DNA of 64,000 bases from Nocardia sp. NBC_00565. GTDB taxonomy: Bacteria > Actinomycetota > Actinomycetes > Mycobacteriales > Mycobacteriaceae. The stretch spans positions 8,246,001 through 8,310,000 of the forward strand of contig NZ_CP107785.1 in assembly GCF_036345915.1 (NCBI RefSeq). The letters are read 5' to 3'. Positions 1-7,611 of this stretch are shown here, piece by piece. Every line of letters begins with the position of its first letter. The stretch's first letter is position 1. A program made the translations under genes and the position numbers. The notes beneath the pieces are model-generated. The model was not told the DNA's origin, searched no databases, and saw only the letters and a list, made by a program, of their open reading frames with translations.

Positions 1-250
1 CATGGTGATCGCGTCCCGGAGTTCCGATATCGTGCCCGGCGCTGAAGTGTTTGCCGTTGCCCGCCAGCACGATCACCTTGACCTCGGCGTCCTCGACGGC
101 ACGCTCGAATGCCGCGTCGAGGGCGTAGGTCATCACCGAGTTCTGCGCGTTGCGGTAGTCCGGCCGGTTCAGCGTGACAACGGCGACGGCACCACGCTTT
201 TCATAGGTGACGACATCTCCTTCATCAGGAACACCGTTCTCCTCGGACAT
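1..250 (-). CDS. Enoyl-CoA hydratase/isomerase family protein (5' part, runs off left edge)
   Basis: Only the first 83 codons are present; the gene continues beyond base 1. The translation reads MSEENGVPDEGDVVTYEK and then VVTLNRPDYRNAQN, the typical first strand and helix of the crotonase fold. HFSAGHDIG at about residues 70-78 is the first oxyanion-hole segment. The ATG overlaps the fadD3 stop codon (TAATG, shared base 250), so the two are almost certainly translationally coupled in one operon under the KstR2-type box upstream of fadD3. By family knowledge it would hydrate an enoyl-CoA, plausibly in HIP or propionyl side-chain degradation, but the exact step cannot be told from this fragment, so no symbol is given. 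Confidence 0.85.
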   Translation of the reverse strand, partial: MSEENGVPDEGDVVTYEKRGAVAVVTLNRPDYRNAQNSVMTYALDAAFERAVEDAEVKVIVLAGNGKHFSAGHDIGTPGRDHH

Positions 251-1803
251 TACGACTTCTCCTCACGTAGTTGACGCTTGAGCACTTTCCCGGCCGCGCT
301 GTAGGGCAGCTGATCGCGGAATTCGATGAACCGGGGGACCTTGAAGTTGGCGAGAACCGTTGTCGCGTGCGCCAATACCTGGTCCTCGGTCAGCGTCGAA
401 CCCGGTTTGCGCACCACGTAGGCCTTGCCCACCTCGCCCATTCGGGTATCGGGTACGCCGATGACCGCGGATTCCGCGACACCGTCGAGCCGCGCGAGTG
501 CCTGTTCGATCTCCGCCGGGTACACATTGAATCCGCCGGAGATGTACATATCCTTGAGCCGGTCGGTGATCTTCAGATAGCCGCGCTCGTCGATCGTGCC
601 GATATCCCCGGTGTGCAGCCAGCCATCGGCATCGATGGTCTCCGCGGTGCTTTCGGGATCATTGAGATAGCCGAGCATCACATTCGGGCCGCGCAGCAGC
701 ACCTCACCCGCGTCACTGAGCCGCAGTTCGAAGTCGGCGATCGGGCGTCCGCAGGTATTCGCGATGGTCTCGGCGTCATCGTCCGGTCGGCACATGGTGC
801 CGAAACCGGCGGCCTCGGAAAGACCATATGCCGTGATGACGATGTCGAATTCGAGTTCGGAGCGCATCCGCTCGATCAATACCACCGGCACGGTTGCCGC
901 ACCGGTCGCGGCGATCCGCAGCGTGCTGAGATCGAACTTGGCGCGGTCCGGAAAGTCGAGGATGGTCTGGTAGATGGTGGGCGGCCCGGGGAGCACGGTG
1001 ATCTTCTCTTCGCCGATCAGCCGCATGGCGGTCGGCACGTCGAACACCACCTGCGGAATGATCGTCGCCCCGGTCACCAGACATACCAGGATTCCGGCCT
1101 TGTAACCGAAGTTGTGGAAGAACGGGCTGATCACCAGATAGCGATCGTCGCTGTGCACCGTGGTGCACTCGGCCCAGGCCCGCACCACCGACAGTGCCTG
1201 CCGGTGCGCGACCAAGGTGCCCTTGCTGCGCCCGGTAGTGCCCGAGGTGAACAGGATGTCGGAAATATCCTCGGGGTCAACCGATTCCGCGCGTTCTACC
1301 GCCGCCGCCAAGGAGACGGTTTCGGCGATACCGGCCAATTGGGACCAGTTCAGTGCGTCCGCGTCGGTGGTTTCGGTATCCGATTCGACCGGAATCACGA
1401 CCACCGTGTCGATGCGCAGATCCGGTGCGGCGGTGCGCAATTCGGCGAGCCGGTCGCGGCCGAGGAAGGTGCCCGCGATGAACAGCGCCTTCGCGTCGAT
1501 TCGGGCCAGCACATCGGCTGCCTCGTCGGCGACATAACGCGTGTTGAGCGGAACCAACGCCGCCCCCGCATAGTGCGCGCCCAACGCGGCGATCACCCAG
1601 TGGTGGGTATTGGGCGCCCACATGGCGACCCGATCGCCCGACCGCACCCCACGGGCGATCAGCGCCCGCGCCACCTGCTGCACTGCCGACAGCAACTGCG
1701 TCCAGTCCAGTCGGACCGTGCCGTCGCCGAGGGCGGGCGCTGCGCCGAAGGTGCGCGCGGCGTCGTGCAGTGCCATGGGTGTCGTCTGTGCAGGGGTTGT
1801 CAC
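250..1803 (-). CDS. fadD3: HIP-CoA ligase FadD3 (acyl-CoA synthetase)
   Basis: ANL-superfamily ligase of about 517 residues. DILFTSGTTGRSKG is the P-loop, AYGLSEAAGFG the A5-like motif, GWLHTGDIG the A7/A8 aspartate region, RLKDMYISGGFNVYPAE the hinge, and AAGKVLKRQLRE the C-terminal catalytic lysine. FadD3 activates the C/D-ring propionate HIP with CoA and so starts degradation of the last sterol rings. The GTG at 1803 is chosen because GAGG lies 6 nt upstream. An in-frame ATG exists 27 bases further in, and a longer frame reaches 1881 but runs up to the KstR2-type box. It is divergent from fadE30, its usual partner, which supports this call over other FadDs. The frame overlaps the downstream hydratase by one base. 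Confidence 0.9.
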   Translation of the reverse strand: MTTPAQTTPMALHDAARTFGAAPALGDGTVRLDWTQLLSAVQQVARALIARGVRSGDRVAMWAPNTHHWVIAALGAHYAGAALVPLNTRYVADEAADVLARIDAKALFIAGTFLGRDRLAELRTAAPDLRIDTVVVIPVESDTETTDADALNWSQLAGIAETVSLAAAVERAESVDPEDISDILFTSGTTGRSKGTLVAHRQALSVVRAWAECTTVHSDDRYLVISPFFHNFGYKAGILVCLVTGATIIPQVVFDVPTAMRLIGEEKITVLPGPPTIYQTILDFPDRAKFDLSTLRIAATGAATVPVVLIERMRSELEFDIVITAYGLSEAAGFGTMCRPDDDAETIANTCGRPIADFELRLSDAGEVLLRGPNVMLGYLNDPESTAETIDADGWLHTGDIGTIDERGYLKITDRLKDMYISGGFNVYPAEIEQALARLDGVAESAVIGVPDTRMGEVGKAYVVRKPGSTLTEDQVLAHATTVLANFKVPRFIEFRDQLPYSAAGKVLKRQLREEKS

Positions 1804-1881
1804 GGTTGTCCTCACCGTCGGCGGGGGTTTTCGCTGCTCGTGCTCGATCAAAGGGGCCGATCTTTCGGCGCGCTCTAACAA

Positions 1882-1895
1882 AGCAAGTGCTTGGT
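1882..1895. promoter_or_regulatory. KstR2-type operator between fadD3 and fadE30
   Basis: AGCAAGTGCTTGGT matches the published KstR2 consensus AnCAAGnnCTTGnT at every defined position. It sits in the short divergent gap between fadD3 and fadE30, so one dimer site could control both operons. The palindrome GGTAGGTTATCCTACC follows immediately. Confidence 0.85.
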
Positions 1896-1911
1896 AGGTT
1901 ATCCTACCGGC

Positions 1912-3144
1912 GTGGTTGCGATCCAGGCATCAGATTCCGACAAGGGGGGCGGGCCCGAAGGGCAGGGGGGTGGGAACAATACTGCCGCACAGGACGCGCG
2001 GTTTTCCGCAGAAGTGCGCGAGTGGTTGGCCGAGAACCTCGACGGCGAGTTCCGCGAACTGCGCGGACTCGGCGGGCCCGGCCGCGAGCACGAGGCCTTC
2101 GAGGAACGCCTGGCATGGGACCGGCATCTGGCCGCCGCCGGGTGGACCTGCCTGGGCTGGCCCGAGGAGTGGGGCGGTCGCGCGGCCTCGGTGCGTCAGC
2201 AGGTGATCTTCCATGAGGAATACGCCAAAGCGAATGCGCCGGCGCGGGTTTCCCACGTCGGTGAGGAACTGCTCGGTCCGACCGTGCTCGCCTTCGGAAC
2301 CCAGGCGCAGAAGGAACGCTTCCTGCCCGGGGTCCGGAATGTGACCGAGCTGTGGTGCCAGGGCTACTCCGAACCCGGCGCCGGCTCGGATCTGGCGGCC
2401 ATCACTACCAGCGCCCATCTCGACGGTGCCGAATGGTCGATCAACGGCCAGAAGATCTGGACCTCGCTGGCGCATGTGGCCGACTGGTGCTTCGTGGTCG
2501 CCCGCACCGAGAAGGGTTCGACGCGGCACAAGGGCCTGTCCTACCTGCTGGTTCCGATGCATCAGCCGGGTATCGAGGTGCGCCCGATCATCCAGCTGAC
2601 CGGCACCTCGGAATTCAACGAGGTCTTCTTCGACAACGCGCGCACCGCGGCGGATCTGGTCGTCGGCGAACCCGGCGACGGCTGGCGCATCGCGATGGGC
2701 ACGCTGACCTTCGAGCGCGGCATCTCCACCCTCGGCCAGCAGATCCGCTTCGCCCGCGAACTCGCCGATATCGAGGCGCTGGCCCGCCGCACCGGCGCGG
2801 CCGACGACCCGCTCATCGCCGACCGGATCGATAAGGCGTGGGTCGGCCTGCGGGTGCTGCGCGCCCACGCACTGCGCACCATGCAGGACACGGCCACCGA
2901 CGACGGCGGACAGGCCTCGGTCTCGAAGCTGTTGTGGGCGAACTGGCATCGTGGCCTGGGCGAACTGGCCATGGCCGTGCTCGGCCCCGCCGGTCTGGTG
3001 GCCGAGGAAAACGATCTCAACGAATGGCAGCGGCTGTATCTGTTCACCCGCGCCGACACCATCTACGGAGGTTCGAACGAAGTGCAGCGCAACATCATCG
3101 CCGAGCGCGTGCTCGGCCTGCCGCGGGAGGCGCGTCCCTCATGA
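1912..3144 (+). CDS. fadE30: Acyl-CoA dehydrogenase FadE30
   Basis: Acyl-CoA dehydrogenase of about 410 residues, close in length and text to mycobacterial FadE30. N-terminal helices carry GGPGREHEAFEERLAWD and GWPEEWGG. LWCQGYSEPGAGSDLA and NGQKIWTSLAH form the FAD and substrate binding middle domain, and TIYGGSNEVQRNIIAERVLGLPRE is the C-terminal FAD-binding arginine region. Known role: introduces the double bond in the propionyl side chain of 5-OH HIP-CoA. The GTG at 1912 is chosen because it lies just beyond the KstR2-type box and palindrome; an in-frame ATG at 1891 would overlap the operator. The stop TGA overlaps the ATG of the following mini-ORF repeat (ATGA). Confidence 0.9.
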   Translation: MVAIQASDSDKGGGPEGQGGGNNTAAQDARFSAEVREWLAENLDGEFRELRGLGGPGREHEAFEERLAWDRHLAAAGWTCLGWPEEWGGRAASVRQQVIFHEEYAKANAPARVSHVGEELLGPTVLAFGTQAQKERFLPGVRNVTELWCQGYSEPGAGSDLAAITTSAHLDGAEWSINGQKIWTSLAHVADWCFVVARTEKGSTRHKGLSYLLVPMHQPGIEVRPIIQLTGTSEFNEVFFDNARTAADLVVGEPGDGWRIAMGTLTFERGISTLGQQIRFARELADIEALARRTGAADDPLIADRIDKAWVGLRVLRAHALRTMQDTATDDGGQASVSKLLWANWHRGLGELAMAVLGPAGLVAEENDLNEWQRLYLFTRADTIYGGSNEVQRNIIAERVLGLPREARPS

Positions 3145-3200
3145 GCGAGCGAATCATCGACACAGCGCCCCGACCGGGCACCAGCGAGGCGCAGTCATGA
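3141..3200 (+). repeat. MIRU-like mini-ORF cassette (copy 1, fadE30/ipdF junction)
   Basis: A 56-bp insert between two start codons. It reads as a 19-residue ORF, MSERIIDTAPRPGTSEAQS, whose ATG overlaps the fadE30 stop and whose TGA overlaps the ipdF ATG. The same nonamer TCATGAGCG flanks both ends. Related cassettes lie at 14819-14887 and 55929-56009. Confidence 0.8.
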
Positions 3201-3994
3201 GCGGTCCACTTTCTGTTGCGCCCCAGCCGGTTCCGGGGCACGGTCTGCTGACCGGCCGGGCCGCCGTGATCACCGCTGCCGCGGGCACCGGCATCGGTTC
3301 GGCCACCGCGCGCAGACTGCTCGCCGAAGGCGCGGATGTCGTCGTCTCCGACTGGCACGAGCGGCGGCTGGCCGAAACCGAGATCGAGCTGAAGGCCGAA
3401 TTCCCGGAGCGCCGGGTCGCCTCGATCGCCTGTGATGTGCAGCGCACCGAGCAGGTCGATGAGCTGATCCGCGGCGCCGCAACGGCATTGGGCCGCATCG
3501 ACATCATGGTCAACAATGCCGGGCTCGGCGGCGAGACCCCGGTCGTCGATATGACCGACGAGCAGTGGGACCGCGTGCTCGACATCACCCTCAACGGCAC
3601 CTTCCGCTGCACCCGCGCCGCCCTCGGCTACTTCCGGAACGCCGGCCACGGCGGCGTCATCGTCAACAATGCCAGCGTGCTCGGCTGGCGCGCCCAATAC
3701 GGCCAGGCCCACTACGCCGCCGCCAAGGCGGGTGTGATGGCCCTGACTCGCTGCAGCGCGATCGAGGCCGCCGAACTCGGCGTCCGGATCAACGCGGTCG
3801 CCCCGAGCATCGCCAGGCACGCCTTCCTGGACAAGGTCAGCTCCACCGAACTGCTCGACCGCCTGTCCGAGGGCGAAGCCTTCGGCCGCGCCGCCGAGCC
3901 ATGGGAAGTCGCCGCCACCATCGCCATGCTCGCGAGCGACTACACCTCGTATCTCACCGGTGAAGTGGTATCCGTCAGCAGCCAGCGAGCCTGA
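3197..3994 (+). CDS. ipdF: Short-chain dehydrogenase, IpdF-type
   Basis: SDR of 265 residues with an N-terminal Rossmann segment (VITAAAGTGIGSATARRL, a slightly degenerate TGxxxGxG), NNAG at about 104-107, and YAAAKAG as the YxxxK catalytic motif with the upstream serine in NNASVLGW. Position after fadE30 and before kstR2 and fadA6 matches Rv3559c, reported as IpdF, the beta-hydroxyacyl-CoA dehydrogenase of HIP catabolism. The ATG at 3197 is preceded by the mini-ORF cassette, whose stop overlaps it, so translation is probably coupled through the cassette. Function is inferred from neighbourhood and family. Confidence 0.82.
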   Translation: MSGPLSVAPQPVPGHGLLTGRAAVITAAAGTGIGSATARRLLAEGADVVVSDWHERRLAETEIELKAEFPERRVASIACDVQRTEQVDELIRGAATALGRIDIMVNNAGLGGETPVVDMTDEQWDRVLDITLNGTFRCTRAALGYFRNAGHGGVIVNNASVLGWRAQYGQAHYAAAKAGVMALTRCSAIEAAELGVRINAVAPSIARHAFLDKVSSTELLDRLSEGEAFGRAAEPWEVAATIAMLASDYTSYLTGEVVSVSSQRA

Positions 3995-4291
3995 CCTACC
4001 CGACCGCCACGGACCCAGTCTCGATTGCGAGGCATCCTTCCGAGCCTTGCCAGCCGCCACGGAGCGAGTCTTACGAGCGACCGTTCGCGGCCCGTCTCGC
4101 GTCCGAGTCGTCGAAGCGCATGCGCCGCAGGCGCGAGTCTCGACGGCTCGGGCGCGAGACACCCGGGGGCCGCGAACACGCCGCGCCCGCGCGGCCAAGA
4201 ACACAGCTGATCAGCTAAAAAAGGGCGGGACGCGGTGTATCCAGGTGTGCCATGCTGAGGGAGGACGGATCCCGTACTCCCCAAAGGGGCG
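3995..4291. other. Intergenic stretch without a recognised gene
   Basis: About 297 bases downstream of ipdF. It is rich in short repeated words such as CGCCACGGAGCGAGTC and GCGCGAGACACC, with GC-rich inverted segments around 4150-4200. GGGAG (4259-4263) and CTCCC (4277-4281) could pair just before the next gene. No convincing ORF or operator was seen. Confidence 0.5.
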
Positions 4292-5029
4292 ATGGCTATG
4301 GGCCTGGATCGCCCACATGCCCGCGAACAAATGGAACTCGAATTGGTTCGCGAAGTCGTGTTGGCCAGGCGACGAATGGACAGCTTGGTGCTCGCGGCGC
4401 TCGCGCTCGGTGCCGAGCTCATGGATCACGATTCCGAAGGCGCGACCGCGACCCGCGCCGCCCAAATTCTCGAACAGTATGCGGTCGACGAGTCCGCGGT
4501 CGCCCGCGATCCGCGCGGCGCGTTGCGTGCCGATATGGCGCGCGATCACGAACGCGCCTGCCGCATCGGACTCGATGCCGACGCGGGTATTGCATCGGAG
4601 CAGTACCGCCGACGGCAACGGCAGACCGCGCTGTTGTGTGAAGTGCGAGCGGATCTGCTCGACGTTGTTCGCAAATGCCGCAAGTTCCGCTTCGATCGCG
4701 TCGCTTTCGCCGACGAGATCGCGCAGGGCCTGTGCGCTGCCACCGACAAACTCGTCGTCGGCGCGGATATGGACACCTACCGCGCCTGGCAGCGCGGCAT
4801 GGTGCTCAAACTCATCGAGGAACCGGTTCGGTTCGGTCCGCCCCGCGTCATGGCCACCGTCGACGCGGGCCCCGAGCGCGGTCCGCTGACCGTCGAATGG
4901 GACAGCTGTGAGCGCCGACTCGCACTGGTGGCACGGATGGCGCGCGCGGGTATCTCACCGGTCGTGATCTGTGATCGATTACTGGCCGACTTGTCAGTCT
5001 CTTCGCCCCTGCGCTACTCGATGCGTTGA
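4292..5029 (+). CDS. Hypothetical protein within the KstR2-type region
   Basis: Uncharacterised, 245 residues, not recognised. It is soluble, mostly helical by eye and rich in Arg and Ala, with no membrane segment, no signal peptide and no metal motif. Two features are visible: a charged N-terminal helix (EQMELELVREVVLARRRMD) and a C-terminal PRVMATVDAGPERGPLTVEWD segment. The ATG at 4298 is better placed relative to AAGGGG (8-nt gap) than the one at 4292. It lies between ipdF and kstR2 on the same strand, a place where mycobacteria carry no equivalent that I recall, so it could be a lineage-specific insert. No function is proposed. Confidence 0.6.
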   Translation: MAMGLDRPHAREQMELELVREVVLARRRMDSLVLAALALGAELMDHDSEGATATRAAQILEQYAVDESAVARDPRGALRADMARDHERACRIGLDADAGIASEQYRRRQRQTALLCEVRADLLDVVRKCRKFRFDRVAFADEIAQGLCAATDKLVVGADMDTYRAWQRGMVLKLIEEPVRFGPPRVMATVDAGPERGPLTVEWDSCERRLALVARMARAGISPVVICDRLLADLSVSSPLRYSMR

Positions 5030-5079
5030 ACGTAACCACCACGGAGCGAGTGACCTATTCGCGGCCAAAACTTTACCCA

Positions 5080-5093
5080 AGCAAATGCTTGGT
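5080..5093. promoter_or_regulatory. KstR2-type operator upstream of kstR2
   Basis: AGCAAATGCTTGGT matches the KstR2 consensus with one mismatch (A for G in the first half-site), inside the larger inverted repeat CCAAGCA-AA-TGCTTGG. It ends 6 bases before the kstR2 ATG, which fits autorepression. Confidence 0.8.
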
Positions 5094-5099
5094 TGTACT

Positions 5100-5717
5100 A
5101 TGGCCCGTGTGACCGCACCCGACGCCTCGAAATCAGCACGGCGCAACGAACTGCTCGCGCTCGCGGCTCAACTGTTCGCCGAACGCGGGCTGCGCGCGAC
5201 GACCGTGCGGGATATCGCCGATGCGGCCGGGATTCTATCGGGGAGCCTCTATCACCACTTCGATTCCAAGGAATCGATGGTCGACGAGATTCTGCGCGGC
5301 TTCCTCGACGAGCTGTTCGGGCGCTACCGGGAAATCGTCGGCTCCGGACTCAGCTCGCGAGATACCTTGGAAGCCTTGGTGACCGCGTCCTATGAGTCCT
5401 TCGACCGCTCGCACGCGGCGGTGGCGATCTATCAGTCGGAGGCGAAGCGGCTGCGCGATTCCGACCGGTTCACCTACATCGCCGATTACAACCGCGAATT
5501 CCGTGAGCTCTGGCACCGGGTGTTGATCAACGGCGTCAAGGACGGCAGCTTCCGGCCCGAGCTCGACGTCGAACTGGCCTACCGGTTCCTGCGCGACACG
5601 GTGTGGGTCGCGGTGCGGTGGTACGAGCCCGGCGGCTCGATCACCGTCGAAAATCTCGCGAAGCAGTACCTGACCATCGTGCTCGACGGACTCACCGTCC
5701 CTGAACACACCACGTAG
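5100..5717 (+). CDS. kstR2: TetR-family repressor KstR2
   Basis: TetR regulator of 205 residues. The N-terminal helix-turn-helix has ERGLRATTVRDIADAAGILSG followed by SLYHHFDSKESM, nearly identical to mycobacterial KstR2 as remembered. The C-terminal ligand domain includes IYQSEAKRLRDSDRF and RFLRDTVWVAVRWYEPGG, which is also distinctive. KstR2 represses the HIP-degradation genes and is released by HIP-CoA, the FadD3 product. The ATG at 5100 is taken. An in-frame GTG a few codons later is possible. It is followed after 9 bases by fadA6 and has its own operator directly upstream. Confidence 0.93.
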   Translation: MARVTAPDASKSARRNELLALAAQLFAERGLRATTVRDIADAAGILSGSLYHHFDSKESMVDEILRGFLDELFGRYREIVGSGLSSRDTLEALVTASYESFDRSHAAVAIYQSEAKRLRDSDRFTYIADYNREFRELWHRVLINGVKDGSFRPELDVELAYRFLRDTVWVAVRWYEPGGSITVENLAKQYLTIVLDGLTVPEHTT

Positions 5718-5726
5718 GAGTCTTTG

Positions 5727-6911
5727 ATGTCAGCACCATCCGCCCGCCGTCCCTACGCTCCGCTCCGGGATGCCTATGTGATCGACGCGGTGCGCACCCC
5801 GGTGGGCAAGCGCAATGGCGCGCTGGCCGCTGTACATCCGGCCGATCTGGGCGCGGCCGCGCTGCGAGGTCTGCTGGACCGCAACACGATCGACCCGGCG
5901 GTGGTCGACGACGTGATCGTCGGCTGTGTCGACAACATCGGCCCGCAGGCGGGCAATATCGGCCGCAGCATGTGGCTGACCGCGGGGTATCCGGAGGAAG
6001 TTCCCGGCGTCACCGTCGACCGGCAGTGCGGATCCTCGCAGCAGGCCATCAATTTCGGCGCGCAGGCCATCATGAGCGGCACCGCCGAGGTGATCGTCGC
6101 GGGCGGTGTGCAGAACATGAGCGCCATCCCGATCTCGGCGGCCATGTTGGCGGGCAAGGAATACGGTTTCGACTCACCGTTCGTCGGCGCGCAGGGGTGG
6201 GACCATCGCTATGGCACCGGCGAGGTTTCGCAGTTCAACGGCGCGCAGATGATCGCCGACAAGTGGAATATCAGCCGAGAAGAGATGGAGCGCTGGGCAT
6301 TGCGCAGCCACGAGCGCGCCCGCGATGCCATCAAGAACGGTCGCTTCGACAATGAGATCGTGGCGGTCGGCGACTTCTGGATCGACCAGTGCCCGCGCGA
6401 GACCACACTGGAGAAGATGGCGTCGCTGGCGGTCCTGGCCGAGGGGGGGACGCTGACCGCCGCGGTCGCCAGCCAGATCTCCGACGGCGCGAGCGCGACG
6501 CTGTTGGCATCCGAATGGGCCGTCGAGGCATACGGATTGCGCCCGCGCGCCCGCATCCACCACGTGAGCGCGCGCGGTGCCGATCCGATCATGATGCTCA
6601 CCGGCCCGATTCCGGCGACCAAGTGGGCGCTGGAGAAGACCGGGCTGACCATCGACGATATCGATGTCATCGAAATCAACGAAGCGTTCGCCCCCGTGGT
6701 TCTGGCGTGGCTGCGGGAGACCGGCGCGGACCCGGACAAGGTCAATGTCAACGGCGGCGCGATCGCCCTCGGTCACCCGCTGGGTGCCACCGGCGCAAAG
6801 CTTTTCGCCACCCTGCTCAACGAGCTGGAACGCCGAAACGGCCGCTACGGCCTACTCACCATCTGTGAGGGCGGCGGCACCGCCAACGCCACCATCATCG
6901 AACGCTTGTAA
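5727..6911 (+). CDS. fadA6: Acetyl-CoA acetyltransferase FadA6 (thiolase)
   Basis: Thiolase of 394 residues. The nucleophile is Cys101 in DRQCGSSQQ, the active-site base is His350 in [13 protein letters not shown], and the second cysteine is Cys380 in TICEGGG. Known family role: thiolytic cleavage late in HIP degradation. The ATG at 5727 has the ribosome site GTAGGAG 7 nt upstream; the neighbouring TTG at 5724 is rejected for this reason. It is directly downstream of kstR2 on the same strand, so it is probably driven from the same operator. A GC-rich hairpin follows the stop. Confidence 0.92.
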   Translation: MSAPSARRPYAPLRDAYVIDAVRTPVGKRNGALAAVHPADLGAAALRGLLDRNTIDPAVVDDVIVGCVDNIGPQAGNIGRSMWLTAGYPEEVPGVTVDRQCGSSQQAINFGAQAIMSGTAEVIVAGGVQNMSAIPISAAMLAGKEYGFDSPFVGAQGWDHRYGTGEVSQFNGAQMIADKWNISREEMERWALRSHERARDAIKNGRFDNEIVAVGDFWIDQCPRETTLEKMASLAVLAEGGTLTAAVASQISDGASATLLASEWAVEAYGLRPRARIHHVSARGADPIMMLTGPIPATKWALEKTGLTIDDIDVIEINEAFAPVVLAWLRETGADPDKVNVNGGAIALGHPLGATGAKLFATLLNELERRNGRYGLLTICEGGGTANATIIERL

Positions 6912-6960
6912 GTAGGAGCCGCACGGCTTTTCGGCAGATCCTGCGTCGCCGAACAGCCGA

Positions 6961-6996
6961 AGGGCCGCCCACGGACGCGATTCCGGGGCGGCCTTT
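6961..6996. terminator. Hairpin between fadA6 and the convergent membrane protein gene
   Basis: GGCCGCCC (6963-6970) pairs with GGGCGGCC (6986-6993) and is followed by TTTC. It is located between two convergent genes, so it may terminate both. Confidence 0.5.
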
Positions 6997-7000
6997 CGGT

Positions 7001-7558
7001 TCAGACGGTTTCTGCGGTTCGTCCGATGAGCGCGGCGAGTGGGCGCGGGCTGGGCAGTGTGGACGCTATGCCCAGATCCGGTCGGGCGCACGAATAGAAG
7101 CGGTCCCGCGCTTCGGATGCCGCTTCGAGAGCGAGCTGCACGGCTTCGGGGGTGACGGCTTCATCGGTATGCAGGGCACGCAGCTGCCACACCTGCTGCT
7201 GCCAGTCGCGGGCGGCGTCTACCGTGGGGCCGTCGGCAAGCAGCAGGATTGCCTCGAGCAGATCTGCCCGCTTGTCCTCCGCGGTGGCCAGCAGCGGCCA
7301 CCCCTCCGAGAGCGGCAATGTCTCATGGCCCGGCCACAGTTCGGAGTGTTTCGCGGCCGCCATTTTCACATGCAACCGGATCTCGTGCTTGATCGCCGCG
7401 GCGAAAGCGACATATGCCTGCTGCCGTGTGCTGTCCCACCGAGCTGCCTGATCGCGGTGCCACTGCATCCGGTCCTTGCGGACACCGAAGTAATAGCTGA
7501 GCCATGCGGACGTGGCACCTGTGACGATCGCGACCGCGGCACTGTAGAGCGCAAGCAT
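7001..7558 (-). CDS. Hypothetical protein with one N-terminal membrane helix
   Basis: 185 residues, family not recognised. Residues 2-24 (LALYSAAVAIVTGATSAWLS) form one hydrophobic helix, followed by a basic stretch (GVRKDRMQWHRDQAARW). The rest is a soluble helical domain rich in Ala, Leu and charged residues, with WQQQVWQLRALH near 120. It looks like a single-pass anchored protein with a cytoplasmic helical part. It lies 53 bases downstream of ipdC on the same strand, so it may be the last gene of the echA20-ipdABC operon, although the gap allows its own promoter. It has no known part in sterol breakdown. Confidence 0.65.
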   Translation of the reverse strand: MLALYSAAVAIVTGATSAWLSYYFGVRKDRMQWHRDQAARWDSTRQQAYVAFAAAIKHEIRLHVKMAAAKHSELWPGHETLPLSEGWPLLATAEDKRADLLEAILLLADGPTVDAARDWQQQVWQLRALHTDEAVTPEAVQLALEAASEARDRFYSCARPDLGIASTLPSPRPLAALIGRTAETV

Positions 7559-7611
7559 GGCTAGAGGTTACGGTCCGCCTCCCATCTTGTGGACTGGAGG
7601 CGGCGCTCGCA

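Noticed and set aside
271..1878. Long open frame opposite fadD3 (535 codons, plus strand)
   Set aside because: It is the antisense frame of a high-GC gene; its translation is Arg/Gly/His-rich and resembles no protein, while the minus strand has complete ANL motifs.
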